From Anaerolineae bacterium (GTDB lineage: Bacteria > Chloroflexota > Anaerolineae > JAFGEY01), in the NCBI GenBank assembly GCA_016929775.1, contig JAFGIE010000216.1, positions 1-64,000 of the forward strand: a stretch of 64,000 nucleotides of DNA. The letters are read 5' to 3'. This document shows positions 54,978 to 63,787 of the stretch, in pieces. Made by a program: the position numbers and the translations under genes. Positions within the stretch are counted from its first letter, which is position 1. The number at the start of each line of letters is the position of its first letter. The notes beneath the pieces were generated by a model. It was not told the origin of the DNA, ran no database searches, and saw nothing but the letters and a program-made list of their open reading frames with translations.

Positions 54978-56570
54978 ATGTCGAGGGAGCTGCCGAGTGA
55001 GGAGACAGGGTCTCGCCTGCCACCCTGGCGCCAGTTGGGTTGGCGTCTCGGTGCGAGCTATGTCTTCCTGGTGACGCTCGTCGTCGTGGTGATCGGCGCC
55101 GTCGGGCTGGCGGGCGCTGCAGGGCTGGTTGCCGAGGACTCGACGATCGAGGCGCTGCATGCGTGGATACGTCTGCGTACCCGGATCGTCATCGCTGGCG
55201 TCCTGTTGGTCGCCGCTGCTGCGGCGTCGGGCGCGCTCGTCGTCCTCCAGATCGGGAGACCGGTGCGCCAGTTGGCAGAGGCTGCACGCAGAGCGGCTGC
55301 TGGTGACCGCACGGCACGGGTTCCTGCCTTGGGACAGGCCGAGTTGGCAACCCTAGCTCAGGCTTTCAACGACATGGTGGCAACGTGGTCTGCGTTGGTC
55401 GACTCGCTCGAGCTGCAGGTGGACGAGCGCACGCGCGCGCTGAGCACAGCCGCCACAGTGTCTCGTGCGGCGAGCACGGAGCTCGACCCTGAAGTCCTCG
55501 TGCAGCGCGTGGTAACGCTCATTCAGGACCGCTTCGGCTTGTACTATGTCGGGCTCTTCCTCGTTGACGAGAGCGAGCGGTGGGCAGTCCTCCGGGCTGG
55601 TACGGGGACGTTCGGAGAGGTGATGCTGCGCCAGGGACACCGGTTGCAGGTGGGCGGGCAATCCATGATCGGCCAATGCATCCAGGGCAACCGGCCCATC
55701 GTCGCGCTCGACGTGGGAGAGGCTGCCGTGCGCTTTGACAACCCGTTGCTGCCCGACACACGGTCCGAGTTGGCGCTGCCAGTGCGTTCGCGAGGAGGTG
55801 TGATCGGGGCTATGACCATCCAAAGCACCTCGCCTGCAGCCTTTGACCGGTCGTATGTCGACATCTTGCAGTCCATGGCTGACCAGGTGGGTGTGGCGAT
55901 CGATAACGCGCGCTTGTTTGCCGAGGCCCAGTTCACTCTGCGGGAGCTGGAGGCAACGCAGCGGCGTTACCTCGGCGAGAGATGGTCAGGATACGTGTCG
56001 CAGCGGCATGCGCAGGGCTACACGCTGACGCGGGGGCGCATTGCTCCGCTCGGGGATCGGGTCTTGCCAGAAGCGAGCCAGGCGATCGAGCTCCAGCAAT
56101 CGCTCGTGTTTTCCCCTGCACCAGCCCGTGACGGCGAACAGAGCGGGGTAGCGGAAGGTACGCCCGGTAACGGCGCTTCGCTCGACGTCCGAGCCGAGCA
56201 GGAGCGCTCGGTCCTGGTCACGCCGATCACGGTGGGCGGGCAGCCGATCGGCGCGCTCGGCGTGCGCGGCGGTGAGGAGAGGGAGTGGAGCGCTGCGGAT
56301 GTCGAGCTCGTGCGCGCGGTCGGCGCGCAGTTTGCCGAGGCAGCCGAGAACCTGCGGCTGATCGAGCAGATGGAGCGCGGGCAGGCGACGGAGCGCATGT
56401 CGCGCCGCGTCACTGAACAGATCCGGGCAGCGGTCAGCGTCGAAGACGCGGTGCGGCGTACGCTGGATGCTTTGGCGCAGACGCTGGGCGTCGACGATCT
56501 GGTGGTGCACGTTGGCGCCGAGGATGTCGTGCGGTCCCGGCTCCCAGCCCAAGGAGACGGGGATGAGTAA
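54978..56570 (+). CDS. Two-helix membrane sensor with HAMP, GAF, RYxxxxW module and array tail
   Basis: 530 residues from ATG 54978; an ATG at 54870 is in frame but lies against its ribosome site and would add a Cys- and Arg-rich leader. TM1 24-46 and TM2 69-91 enclose only ~22 external residues, so it is unlikely to bind a large outside ligand. HAMP follows to ~150, GAF ~155-310, module beginning TQRRYLGERWSGYV, and tail (AVSVEDAVRRTLDALAQTLG). The overall order matches the neighbour, suggesting duplication with a swapped N-terminus. The last 8 bases overlap the next gene. Confidence 0.8.
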   Translation: MSRELPSEETGSRLPPWRQLGWRLGASYVFLVTLVVVVIGAVGLAGAAGLVAEDSTIEALHAWIRLRTRIVIAGVLLVAAAAASGALVVLQIGRPVRQLAEAARRAAAGDRTARVPALGQAELATLAQAFNDMVATWSALVDSLELQVDERTRALSTAATVSRAASTELDPEVLVQRVVTLIQDRFGLYYVGLFLVDESERWAVLRAGTGTFGEVMLRQGHRLQVGGQSMIGQCIQGNRPIVALDVGEAAVRFDNPLLPDTRSELALPVRSRGGVIGAMTIQSTSPAAFDRSYVDILQSMADQVGVAIDNARLFAEAQFTLRELEATQRRYLGERWSGYVSQRHAQGYTLTRGRIAPLGDRVLPEASQAIELQQSLVFSPAPARDGEQSGVAEGTPGNGASLDVRAEQERSVLVTPITVGGQPIGALGVRGGEEREWSAADVELVRAVGAQFAEAAENLRLIEQMERGQATERMSRRVTEQIRAAVSVEDAVRRTLDALAQTLGVDDLVVHVGAEDVVRSRLPAQGDGDE

Positions 56571-57951
56571 CGGAGGCGGTGCGCGGATGGCGGCGGCTGA
56601 GCCGAGCCAGGACCAGGTTCGCGTGTTCCGCTTGACTGTCGGGCCATCGATCATCGGGGCGATGGGCGTGCTGTTGATCTGCGCTGTGCTGGGCATTGTC
56701 GGATCATCCACTCCCCTCTGGGTGCTTGGATTGCCGGTCGGTGGGTTCAGCCTTGGCAGCCTGGCAGCGTTTTGGCTGAGTCGGCGGGGCAAGCATTGGG
56801 CTGCAGTGCTGCTGTACCTGGCAGCCCTGGCAGGTGCGCTTTTCGTGGTGGTTCACCTAGTGAACGGGAGCACCGGTCCATTTGCGGTCGCGCTGGTATC
56901 GATCCCGATCCTCGCTAGCCTGCTTGCGGGAGGGCGGGCGGCATTCTGGACGGCGGTGCTCACGATCGTGCTCCACGTCGGTCTATTCGGGCTCGAGCAC
57001 TGGGATGTGCTCCCTACGCGGGCTGTCCTGGGCCCGGCTCTTCCCTGGGCTGACCTGGCGATGCTCGTGGCTTTGGTCATCGCGATAGCGTCGGTCGTAT
57101 CCACTTCCGCGGAGCAGGTGCGCCGCAACCTGGCGCTGGCGCGGGAGCGCGGTTCTCAGCTCGCCGCCGCGGTGCAGCGCGCCGAGATGGCGGCGCAGGC
57201 AGAGAGCGAGGCGCGGGGCCACGAAGAGACAGTCACCCGTCAGCTGCAGTGGGCGGTGCAGCGGTTCGTGACGTTCCTGGAGCGTGTGTCCGCAGGCGAT
57301 TATGAAGCACGTCTCTCGACGGAGGGTCTGACCGGTGGGGAACCGGGGATGGATGAGTTGCGGCGGCTCGGGGCCTACCTGAATGCCACGGTCGAGACAC
57401 TGACCAATGCCCTGACGGAGATGCGAGTCCTCCAGGACCGGTACGCGCGAGAGGCGTGGGCAGCGTTCACGCGCTCTGGGCGTGTGCCGATCACCCTCCG
57501 CTACCAGGACGGACGCGTGCGGCCCGAGCCGGAGGGTTGGCTGCCGGTGATGTCGCGCACAGTCGAGGCAAAGGCGCCGGTGGCTGCGGAGAGCGAACTC
57601 GGCGTGCCGATCATGCTGGGAGGCGAGTTGATCGGCGTGCTCGGCGCGCGGCATGGGCCGGGGCCCGACGGAAGGGCGATGGGTTGGAGCGAAGAGGAGC
57701 GGACTGTCATCGAGGCAGCGGTGGGCCAGCTGTCGCAGACCCTGGAGGCTCTCCGCCTGCTCGATACGATGCAGCGGAGTGCATCACGTGAGCAGCTTGC
57801 CCTGCGGATCTCGGAGCGCGTCCGTGGGGCAATGGACATCGAAGAGATCCTCCGTGTCGTCTCGCATGCGTTGGGTCGCGAGCTTGGCGCGTCGGAGGTT
57901 GTGGTGCGCTTGGGGACGGAGAGAAGCCTCCTCGAGGGGGAGCGTCCGTGA
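56563..57951 (+). CDS. Six-helix membrane protein with RYxxxxW module and array tail, no complete GAF
   Basis: 462 residues from ATG 56563, five bases after AAGGAGA. Six or so membrane helices fill residues ~25-180, then a coiled coil (185-235) and a HAMP-like stretch, the shared module beginning LQDRYAREAWAAF (~300), and the array tail (AMDIEEILRVVSHALGRELG). Unlike its neighbours it lacks a full GAF domain, so the module and tail can exist without one. This supports the module as a functional unit in its own right. Overlap with the upstream gene indicates translational coupling. Confidence 0.78.
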   Translation: MSNGGGARMAAAEPSQDQVRVFRLTVGPSIIGAMGVLLICAVLGIVGSSTPLWVLGLPVGGFSLGSLAAFWLSRRGKHWAAVLLYLAALAGALFVVVHLVNGSTGPFAVALVSIPILASLLAGGRAAFWTAVLTIVLHVGLFGLEHWDVLPTRAVLGPALPWADLAMLVALVIAIASVVSTSAEQVRRNLALARERGSQLAAAVQRAEMAAQAESEARGHEETVTRQLQWAVQRFVTFLERVSAGDYEARLSTEGLTGGEPGMDELRRLGAYLNATVETLTNALTEMRVLQDRYAREAWAAFTRSGRVPITLRYQDGRVRPEPEGWLPVMSRTVEAKAPVAAESELGVPIMLGGELIGVLGARHGPGPDGRAMGWSEEERTVIEAAVGQLSQTLEALRLLDTMQRSASREQLALRISERVRGAMDIEEILRVVSHALGRELGASEVVVRLGTERSLLEGERP

Positions 57952-57993
57952 TGCCGGTCTCCCCAGGGGTCCTGTGTAGCGCAAGGAGTGGCA

Positions 57994-59664
57994 ATGGCGT
58001 CCTGGCTGGAACGTCTGCTCGGTAGTCCAGCGTCCCCCGAGGACTGGTCCCAGGGATCCTCTAGGTCGTTGTACGGGCTGCCCATCGCGCTGCTCGTGAG
58101 CGGGCTCGCGTTCGCTGTGCTTGCCCTGCTGGCTGTCCCGGCGGCGGCGGGGATGGCGTTAGGTGCAGGGCTGCTTGCCGTCGCTGGAGCGCTGGTCACG
58201 TGGCCAGCGTTGCGCCACGGTCCTCCACGGCGCGCCGGTTGGTGGTTCGTCCTGACAGCCGTCGTGGCACTCTCGGCGGCGATCGCCTCTTCGGGGGGAC
58301 TGGGCAGCGGGGCGACGAGTGGCTATCTTGTGCTGGTCGTGGTTGCGGGGATGCTGAATGGCTGGCTCGGTGCAGGGATAGGATGCTTGCTCTGTGCCAC
58401 GTCTGCGGCAGGTCTGTTCGTCGCCCAGCGTGGGGGATTGCTCGACGCGCCGTCGAGCGGTGTGACAGGAGCGGATCTGGTCGCCCTGATCGGCGCGATG
58501 GTGGCGACTGCTGGGGTGGTTATCATTGACCGACGCAAGGCGCGCAGCCGCGCGCAGGAGGCGCAGCGGTCAGCGGACAGGGTCGGCGCCGAGGCAGCGT
58601 CGCTGCGCACGCTCACTGCCGGGCTCAGGCGGCGTGTGCTGCTTCAAGATGCTGCAGCTGCGGTGTCGTCGCGAGTCGCGTCGATGGCGGACCCGATCGC
58701 ACTGGCAGAAAGCGCAGCCGGTCTGGTCCGCCAAGAGTTCGGGCTGTCAGGGTCTGAGCTGTACCTCTCGGAAAGCTTGTGGGAGGGGGATGAGGGGAGC
58801 AGCACGGGGCAGAGGACGGCGTCCGCCGCCAGACCGGCGTGGGAAGAACTGGCAATGCTGTGCGTGGTGAGCGGCGTTCCGCGGTTGGCAGGGCAAGCCG
58901 AGCTGTCCAAGTTGCGAGCGGAGGGCATCCAGGCAGCCCTGGCGGTTCCACTCAGCGCTGACGGCGCTGTCCTCGGCGCGCTGGTGGCGTATAGCGACGA
59001 GGCAACGTTCTTTGGTGAGGAGCACATAGCTGCGCTCCAGGTGGCAGCGGACGCGATCGGCACAGCGTTGTCCAATGCCCGCGAGTACCGACGCGCGCGG
59101 GAGAGTGCAGCGCTGTCGGAGCGCGTGATGCGCAGGTACGTGCAAGAGTCGTGGGATAGGCTCGTGGAGGCGGAACCCCAGGTCACTGCGTACCGCTACC
59201 TGTCCGACCGGGTGGCGCCCGTGCCTGCACCGACGTGGCTGCCGGGAATGCGTGATGCGGTGCGTCAACGGCAGATGGTGGTGCGCGATGAGGGGACGGG
59301 CGGCGTTGCCCTTGCGCTGCCGCTGGTCCAGAACGAGGTTGTGATCGGGGCAATTGGTCTCCGGCGTCCGGCAGGCGGTAGGTGGGATGAGGACGAACAG
59401 CTCCTGGTGCGCACGGTCGTAGAGCAGATGACGCAAGCACTGGAGAACCGCCGTCTGTTCGAGGCTGCGCGCACCCGCGCGCAACGGGAGGCGCTCATCC
59501 GGCGGACGACGGAGCGCATACGGACGCAGCCCGACCTCGACGCAGCGCTCCTGGCGGCGGCGGAAGAGATGCGGCGGATCGTGGGCGCTTCGCAAGTGTC
59601 CATCCGTCTGGGGAGGGCGGAGGACCTCGGCGAAGGCGGAGCAGACGCCGTTTCGGAGGCCTAG
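57994..59664 (+). CDS. Membrane sensor with divergent GAF, RYxxxxW module and array tail
   Basis: 556 residues from ATG 57994, five bases after AAGGAG. Four or five membrane helices occupy residues 28-175, followed by a coiled coil, a divergent GAF domain at ~210-370 (LAVPLSADGAVLGALVAYSDE), the module beginning VMRRYVQESWDRLV (~375) and the tail (TQPDLDAALLAAAEEMRRIV). The N-terminal helices differ from those of neighbouring proteins, in line with exchange of input domains on a shared C-terminal chassis. Confidence 0.78.
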   Translation: MASWLERLLGSPASPEDWSQGSSRSLYGLPIALLVSGLAFAVLALLAVPAAAGMALGAGLLAVAGALVTWPALRHGPPRRAGWWFVLTAVVALSAAIASSGGLGSGATSGYLVLVVVAGMLNGWLGAGIGCLLCATSAAGLFVAQRGGLLDAPSSGVTGADLVALIGAMVATAGVVIIDRRKARSRAQEAQRSADRVGAEAASLRTLTAGLRRRVLLQDAAAAVSSRVASMADPIALAESAAGLVRQEFGLSGSELYLSESLWEGDEGSSTGQRTASAARPAWEELAMLCVVSGVPRLAGQAELSKLRAEGIQAALAVPLSADGAVLGALVAYSDEATFFGEEHIAALQVAADAIGTALSNAREYRRARESAALSERVMRRYVQESWDRLVEAEPQVTAYRYLSDRVAPVPAPTWLPGMRDAVRQRQMVVRDEGTGGVALALPLVQNEVVIGAIGLRRPAGGRWDEDEQLLVRTVVEQMTQALENRRLFEAARTRAQREALIRRTTERIRTQPDLDAALLAAAEEMRRIVGASQVSIRLGRAEDLGEGGADAVSEA

Positions 59665-59760
59665 GGGGCGGTCAGGGACTAGGCCGATGCGCGGCACTGC
59701 AGCGGCGTGCTGTACGCATGCTGCGATGCCCCGGTCGGCGGTACGGGCAAGAGGACGCTG

Positions 59761-60792
59761 ATGGCGGATACAGAAGACGATTACAGGAGCCAGGTCGAAG
59801 CCGCGGAGCGCTTGCTGGTGGCTGTACTAGAGGGGGCAGTAGAGGACAGGAGCACGAGCGGCGGGGTGCCCGACGATCCCCATGCGCCGCTACCGCGCCT
59901 GACCGAGGCCATACGTGGCGCGGTGAAGCGTCTCCAGGAGGCACGGGCAGAGTGCGCGCGGCTCCAGGCGGAGCTGGCAGCGGTCCGCCACGGGCCTGCT
60001 GTCGCCCCACCTGGCAATGGTACCCGTGCGGAGCATTCGGCGGACGCCGAGCCTGCCGCAGGCGGAGCAGGCGCTCGGGTTGGCGCGCGCGAGAGCGCTG
60101 TCGAGTTTCAGGTGCTGTATGAGTTGGGTCGTTCTCTCTCCGCCCAGTTGAGCTTGGCGGACGTCATGCGCGAGACCTTCGAAGGGGTGTCGCGGTTGGT
60201 TGACGCCTCGAACTTTTACATTGGTCTCCTGAACCGAGAGCGCAACCAGGTCGACATCTCGCTAAACGTGACCGAGTCGGTCGTTGACCAACACATCACG
60301 GTTATCGGCGCGGACGAGGGGCTGACCGGCTATGTCCTGCGCACCGGCGAGAGCTTGCTGGTTGGCGAGGACGTCGTCGGCTGGCTGGCAGCGCATGGGA
60401 TCGAGGCTGTCGGTGATCCGGCGCAGTGCTGGCTCGGCGTGCCGCTCATCGTTGGGGATGAGGTCCAGGGAATCATGGCTGTCCAAGACTATCGCACGCC
60501 GCACGCGTTCACCGAGGCGCACCGTGATGTGCTGGATGCGATCGCGTCGCAGGCGTCGATTGCCATACAGAACGCACGCCTCTTTGCCCAGATCGAGCGC
60601 CGCGCCCGCTACGAGCAGGCGCTGCGAGAACTGACGGCACGCGTGCGAGGGGCGACGGATCCGGATGCCATCCTTCGTACGGCGGTGCAGGCGCTGGGTA
60701 CCACGCTGGGCAGACGCACCTTTGTGCACCTCGGGGAACCGGACGCATCCACACGGCAGGACGCACGCGCGGATGCCAGGGGAGATGAGTAG
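59761..60792 (+). CDS. Soluble GAF protein with array tail
   Basis: 343 residues from ATG 59761 (AGAGGA upstream). No membrane helices. An N-terminal helical/coiled-coil region with a Gly- and Ala-rich linker leads to a well-formed GAF domain (~120-280: FYIGLLNRERNQVDISLNV, GLTGYVLRTGESLLVGEDV, GVPLIVGDEVQGIMAVQDY). It then goes straight to the tail (ATDPDAILRTAVQALGTTLG) without the RYxxxxW module. It is the simplest member of the array and useful for defining the tail boundary. One base separates it from the next gene. Confidence 0.82.
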   Translation: MADTEDDYRSQVEAAERLLVAVLEGAVEDRSTSGGVPDDPHAPLPRLTEAIRGAVKRLQEARAECARLQAELAAVRHGPAVAPPGNGTRAEHSADAEPAAGGAGARVGARESAVEFQVLYELGRSLSAQLSLADVMRETFEGVSRLVDASNFYIGLLNRERNQVDISLNVTESVVDQHITVIGADEGLTGYVLRTGESLLVGEDVVGWLAAHGIEAVGDPAQCWLGVPLIVGDEVQGIMAVQDYRTPHAFTEAHRDVLDAIASQASIAIQNARLFAQIERRARYEQALRELTARVRGATDPDAILRTAVQALGTTLGRRTFVHLGEPDASTRQDARADARGDE

Positions 60793-60793
60793 G

Positions 60794-63691
60794 ATGCGCG
60801 CACTCGCGTCGGCGATCGGTGAGCGGTTCGATACATACGCTGCCCAGCTTGCAGCGCGCTTTCTCGACAGCGCGGCGAGACTGTACGCGTCGCAAGCGGA
60901 CGCGCGGGCGGGCGCCACGCGGTGGCTGTCTGGCGTTATCGCCTCTCTGGAGCGTGGCGATACAGCCACATTCCAGGCGCTGGCTCGGGAACGGGCGGTG
61001 ACGCTTACCGGCGATGGTGTGTCAGCGCTCAGCGTGCTCGCGGAGCTGCACGAGCTGGAGGGCCTGCTGCGGCCTCTCGCGGTAGACGCCGAGGCCACGC
61101 GCTTCGTGTGGGCCATGATTGGGGATGCGCGGGAGCCTGTGTTGCGGCTCGTTTCCGAAGGCGCGCACGCTGGCTTGGCAATTGCTCACGACGTCTCTGC
61201 CCGCGCAGAAGCCGAACGGGAGCGGACACGGCAGTACGAACGGCGCGCCGAGCAGGTGCGTGCGGTGGCAGAGATCTCGCAAGAGCTGTCGGCCGTGCGC
61301 GGATTGGACGAGCTTCTGCGGCAAGTTGTCACCCTGATCAAGGAGCGGTTCGGGTACTATCACGTCCAGATCTTTCGCTACGAGCCGGCGCTGGACGCGG
61401 TGGTGCTCGTCTGCGGATACGGGTCCGTGGGCCGACGCATGCTCGATCAGGGGCACAGCCTGCCGATGAGGCGGGGCGTGGTGGGAACGGCGGCGGCGAC
61501 GCGGACCTCCGTGCTCGCCCCGGATAGTGCACAGGCGCCAGGTTGGCTGCCGAACCCGCACCTGCCGGCGACCCGAGGTGAACTTGCCGTGCCGATCCTG
61601 ATGCACGACCGCGTCCTGGGGATCATCGATGTGCAGAGCGACGTCGTCGGTGCGCTGGATGACGATGACCGCCTGCTCCTCGAGGCGATCGGCGGTCCGA
61701 TCGCGCTCGCGATCCAGGCGACCGAGCTACGCGAAGAGATGGAGGCGAGCATCCGCGAGCTCCGATCACTGCAGCGCGCTGCCAGTGCGGAAGGATGGCT
61801 GCGCTTCCAGGAGGCGGGGGGTGTACCCGAAGGCTATGCGTTCGACCGGCTTGCCGTCCGCCCTGTCGCCGGCGCCACATCCACGGTCGCGGGACCGCAG
61901 CGTGCGCTCGCTGAGCCAACGGCAGAGGCGAGTCGCAATAGGGACAGGGAGAGGGTTGGCGTCGAGATCGCGGACATCGAGATGAACGAAGAGCGTATCG
62001 GCGTCCTGGGAGTCTATGAGGAACCGAGCCATCCGCTCTCAGCGGATGACGTTCAGCTCGTGCGGATGGCAGCGGAGCAGGTTGCGGCTGCGCTTGAGAA
62101 CGCGCGCTTGGCACAGACCACGCGCGAGGCGCTCACAGAAGCACGCGTGCTGTACCGTTTTGGTGAGTTGGTCAGCGGTGAGCTGGACGTGCGCCCGATC
62201 CTCGATTCCGTGTCGCGGGCACTGGTCGACGAGTTGGGCTATGTGGGTGCATACCTTGCTGTGATTGCCTCTGACGGCGATGAGGTCGAGGAGGCCTCCG
62301 CGGTAGGCATAGCGCCGGCGTCGCGGACGATCACGCGGTTGGCGTTGGCTGCACGGCAACCGCTCGTGCTGAACGACGTCGGGCAGGATGAGCGCTTGGC
62401 TGATGAGCGTGCCTCCTGGGCTGGACTCGAGCGCGCCGCAGCGGTGCCGGTGCGCGCCGCGGACCGGGCGATCGGGGTGCTGGCGGTCGGGCGATCTCGC
62501 GATCAGCCCGCAATCGGGGAACGCGATGTGCGCGTGCTCGAGGCGATCGCCATCCAGGTGGGCAACGCCATTCAGCGCGCACGCCTCCTTGAGCGCACCC
62601 AGGAGGCGCTCGCTGCCGCCGATGCCGCGACTCGCCGATACCTGAGAGATGCATGGGATGCGTTCCTCTCGGAACGCCCATCCCAGGCGCGAGAGTACAC
62701 TGTGGGATCGGGCAGCGCGGCTGTCAGAGATCGTGCATGGACGAGCGATATGCGCGAGGCGCTCCTGCGCACAGAACCCGTGACGGTCGAGGAAGCGTGG
62801 GGTGCGTCACTTGCTATGCCGCTCTCGGTGCGCGGTGAGGTGATCGGCGTGGTACGCCTGGAGCGCGAGGGACCGGGTGAGGTCTGGACACCCCGTGAGA
62901 GGGAGACGATCCAGTCGCTGCTCGAGCAGATCGGCGAGAGCATCGAGAGTGAGCGCCAATTTGCACAAACCCAGATGACACTCGCAGAGACGGAGCGGAT
63001 GTACCAGGCGAGCCAGCAGATTGGCGCGGCGAGCGACGAAAGTGAGGTCGCGCAAGCCCTGGTCGATACTGCGCGGAGCATGGCGGCGGATCAGGTGCTC
63101 GTCTTCCTGTTTGACCGCCCAGTCGCAGAGGGCGCGCCTGAAGTTCAGCGCCTGGTTGCCTTCTGGGACCGCGATGGCGTCCCCGCTCCTGTGCCGATGG
63201 GTCGACGCCTGGAAACGGGGGCATACCCGCTAGTTGGCATGCTGTCGAGCGGGGAGACGATGACGGTTGCCGACGTGACTGTCGATCAGCGCCTTGCGAG
63301 CGAGGTGCGCGCGCTGCTGCAGGCATCGCATGCCGCTGCCTTCGTAGCCACCCCGCTCACTGCGGGCGGTGAGTGGTTCGGCTACTCGGTGGTTCTCCTA
63401 CGGACAGCCCGCAGCCTGACCGCGGGCGAGATGCGCATCTACGAGTCGGTGCATGACCAGGCAGCAACCGCTCTGCGTAGCGCGTGGCTCTATCGTCAGG
63501 CGCAGGACCGCGCACGTCGTGAGCAGCTGATCCGCGAGATCACGTCCAGAATGCGCGCCACGCCCGACCTGGATACGATCCTGAACACGGCTGTTGAGGA
63601 GCTGGGAAAAGCGCTGGGTGTGTCGCGTGCTTTTGTGCGCCTGGGCACCAAGCCCGCCGCCCCTTCGGCGGAGGCGGGCGAAGAGCAGTAG
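60794..63691 (+). CDS. Large soluble multi-GAF sensor with two module copies and array tail
   Basis: 965 residues; ATG 60794 is favoured because GGAG lies nine bases before it, while ATG 60785 touches its ribosome site. An N-terminal helical domain (~1-140) resembles RsbR-type sensor bundles. GAF-1 spans ~165-330, module-like copy 1 (AEGWLRFQEAGG) ~340-470, GAF-2 ~475-620, module copy 2 (TRRYLRDAWDAFL) ~630-770, GAF-3 ~775-910, and the tail (TPDLDTILNTAVEELGKALG). No membrane segments and no output domain. It looks like a hub or scaffold: two sensor units in series ending in the same tail as six other proteins. Confidence 0.8.
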   Translation: MRALASAIGERFDTYAAQLAARFLDSAARLYASQADARAGATRWLSGVIASLERGDTATFQALARERAVTLTGDGVSALSVLAELHELEGLLRPLAVDAEATRFVWAMIGDAREPVLRLVSEGAHAGLAIAHDVSARAEAERERTRQYERRAEQVRAVAEISQELSAVRGLDELLRQVVTLIKERFGYYHVQIFRYEPALDAVVLVCGYGSVGRRMLDQGHSLPMRRGVVGTAAATRTSVLAPDSAQAPGWLPNPHLPATRGELAVPILMHDRVLGIIDVQSDVVGALDDDDRLLLEAIGGPIALAIQATELREEMEASIRELRSLQRAASAEGWLRFQEAGGVPEGYAFDRLAVRPVAGATSTVAGPQRALAEPTAEASRNRDRERVGVEIADIEMNEERIGVLGVYEEPSHPLSADDVQLVRMAAEQVAAALENARLAQTTREALTEARVLYRFGELVSGELDVRPILDSVSRALVDELGYVGAYLAVIASDGDEVEEASAVGIAPASRTITRLALAARQPLVLNDVGQDERLADERASWAGLERAAAVPVRAADRAIGVLAVGRSRDQPAIGERDVRVLEAIAIQVGNAIQRARLLERTQEALAAADAATRRYLRDAWDAFLSERPSQAREYTVGSGSAAVRDRAWTSDMREALLRTEPVTVEEAWGASLAMPLSVRGEVIGVVRLEREGPGEVWTPRERETIQSLLEQIGESIESERQFAQTQMTLAETERMYQASQQIGAASDESEVAQALVDTARSMAADQVLVFLFDRPVAEGAPEVQRLVAFWDRDGVPAPVPMGRRLETGAYPLVGMLSSGETMTVADVTVDQRLASEVRALLQASHAAAFVATPLTAGGEWFGYSVVLLRTARSLTAGEMRIYESVHDQAATALRSAWLYRQAQDRARREQLIREITSRMRATPDLDTILNTAVEELGKALGVSRAFVRLGTKPAAPSAEAGEEQ

Positions 63692-63787
63692 AACGAAGGC
63701 GCTGCCCGCGTGGCACAGCCGTAGGACGGTCAGAGGGCACAGAATGGGGGCAGCAGTATCGCGCCCTCGCAGAGGAGTTGATGCGCG

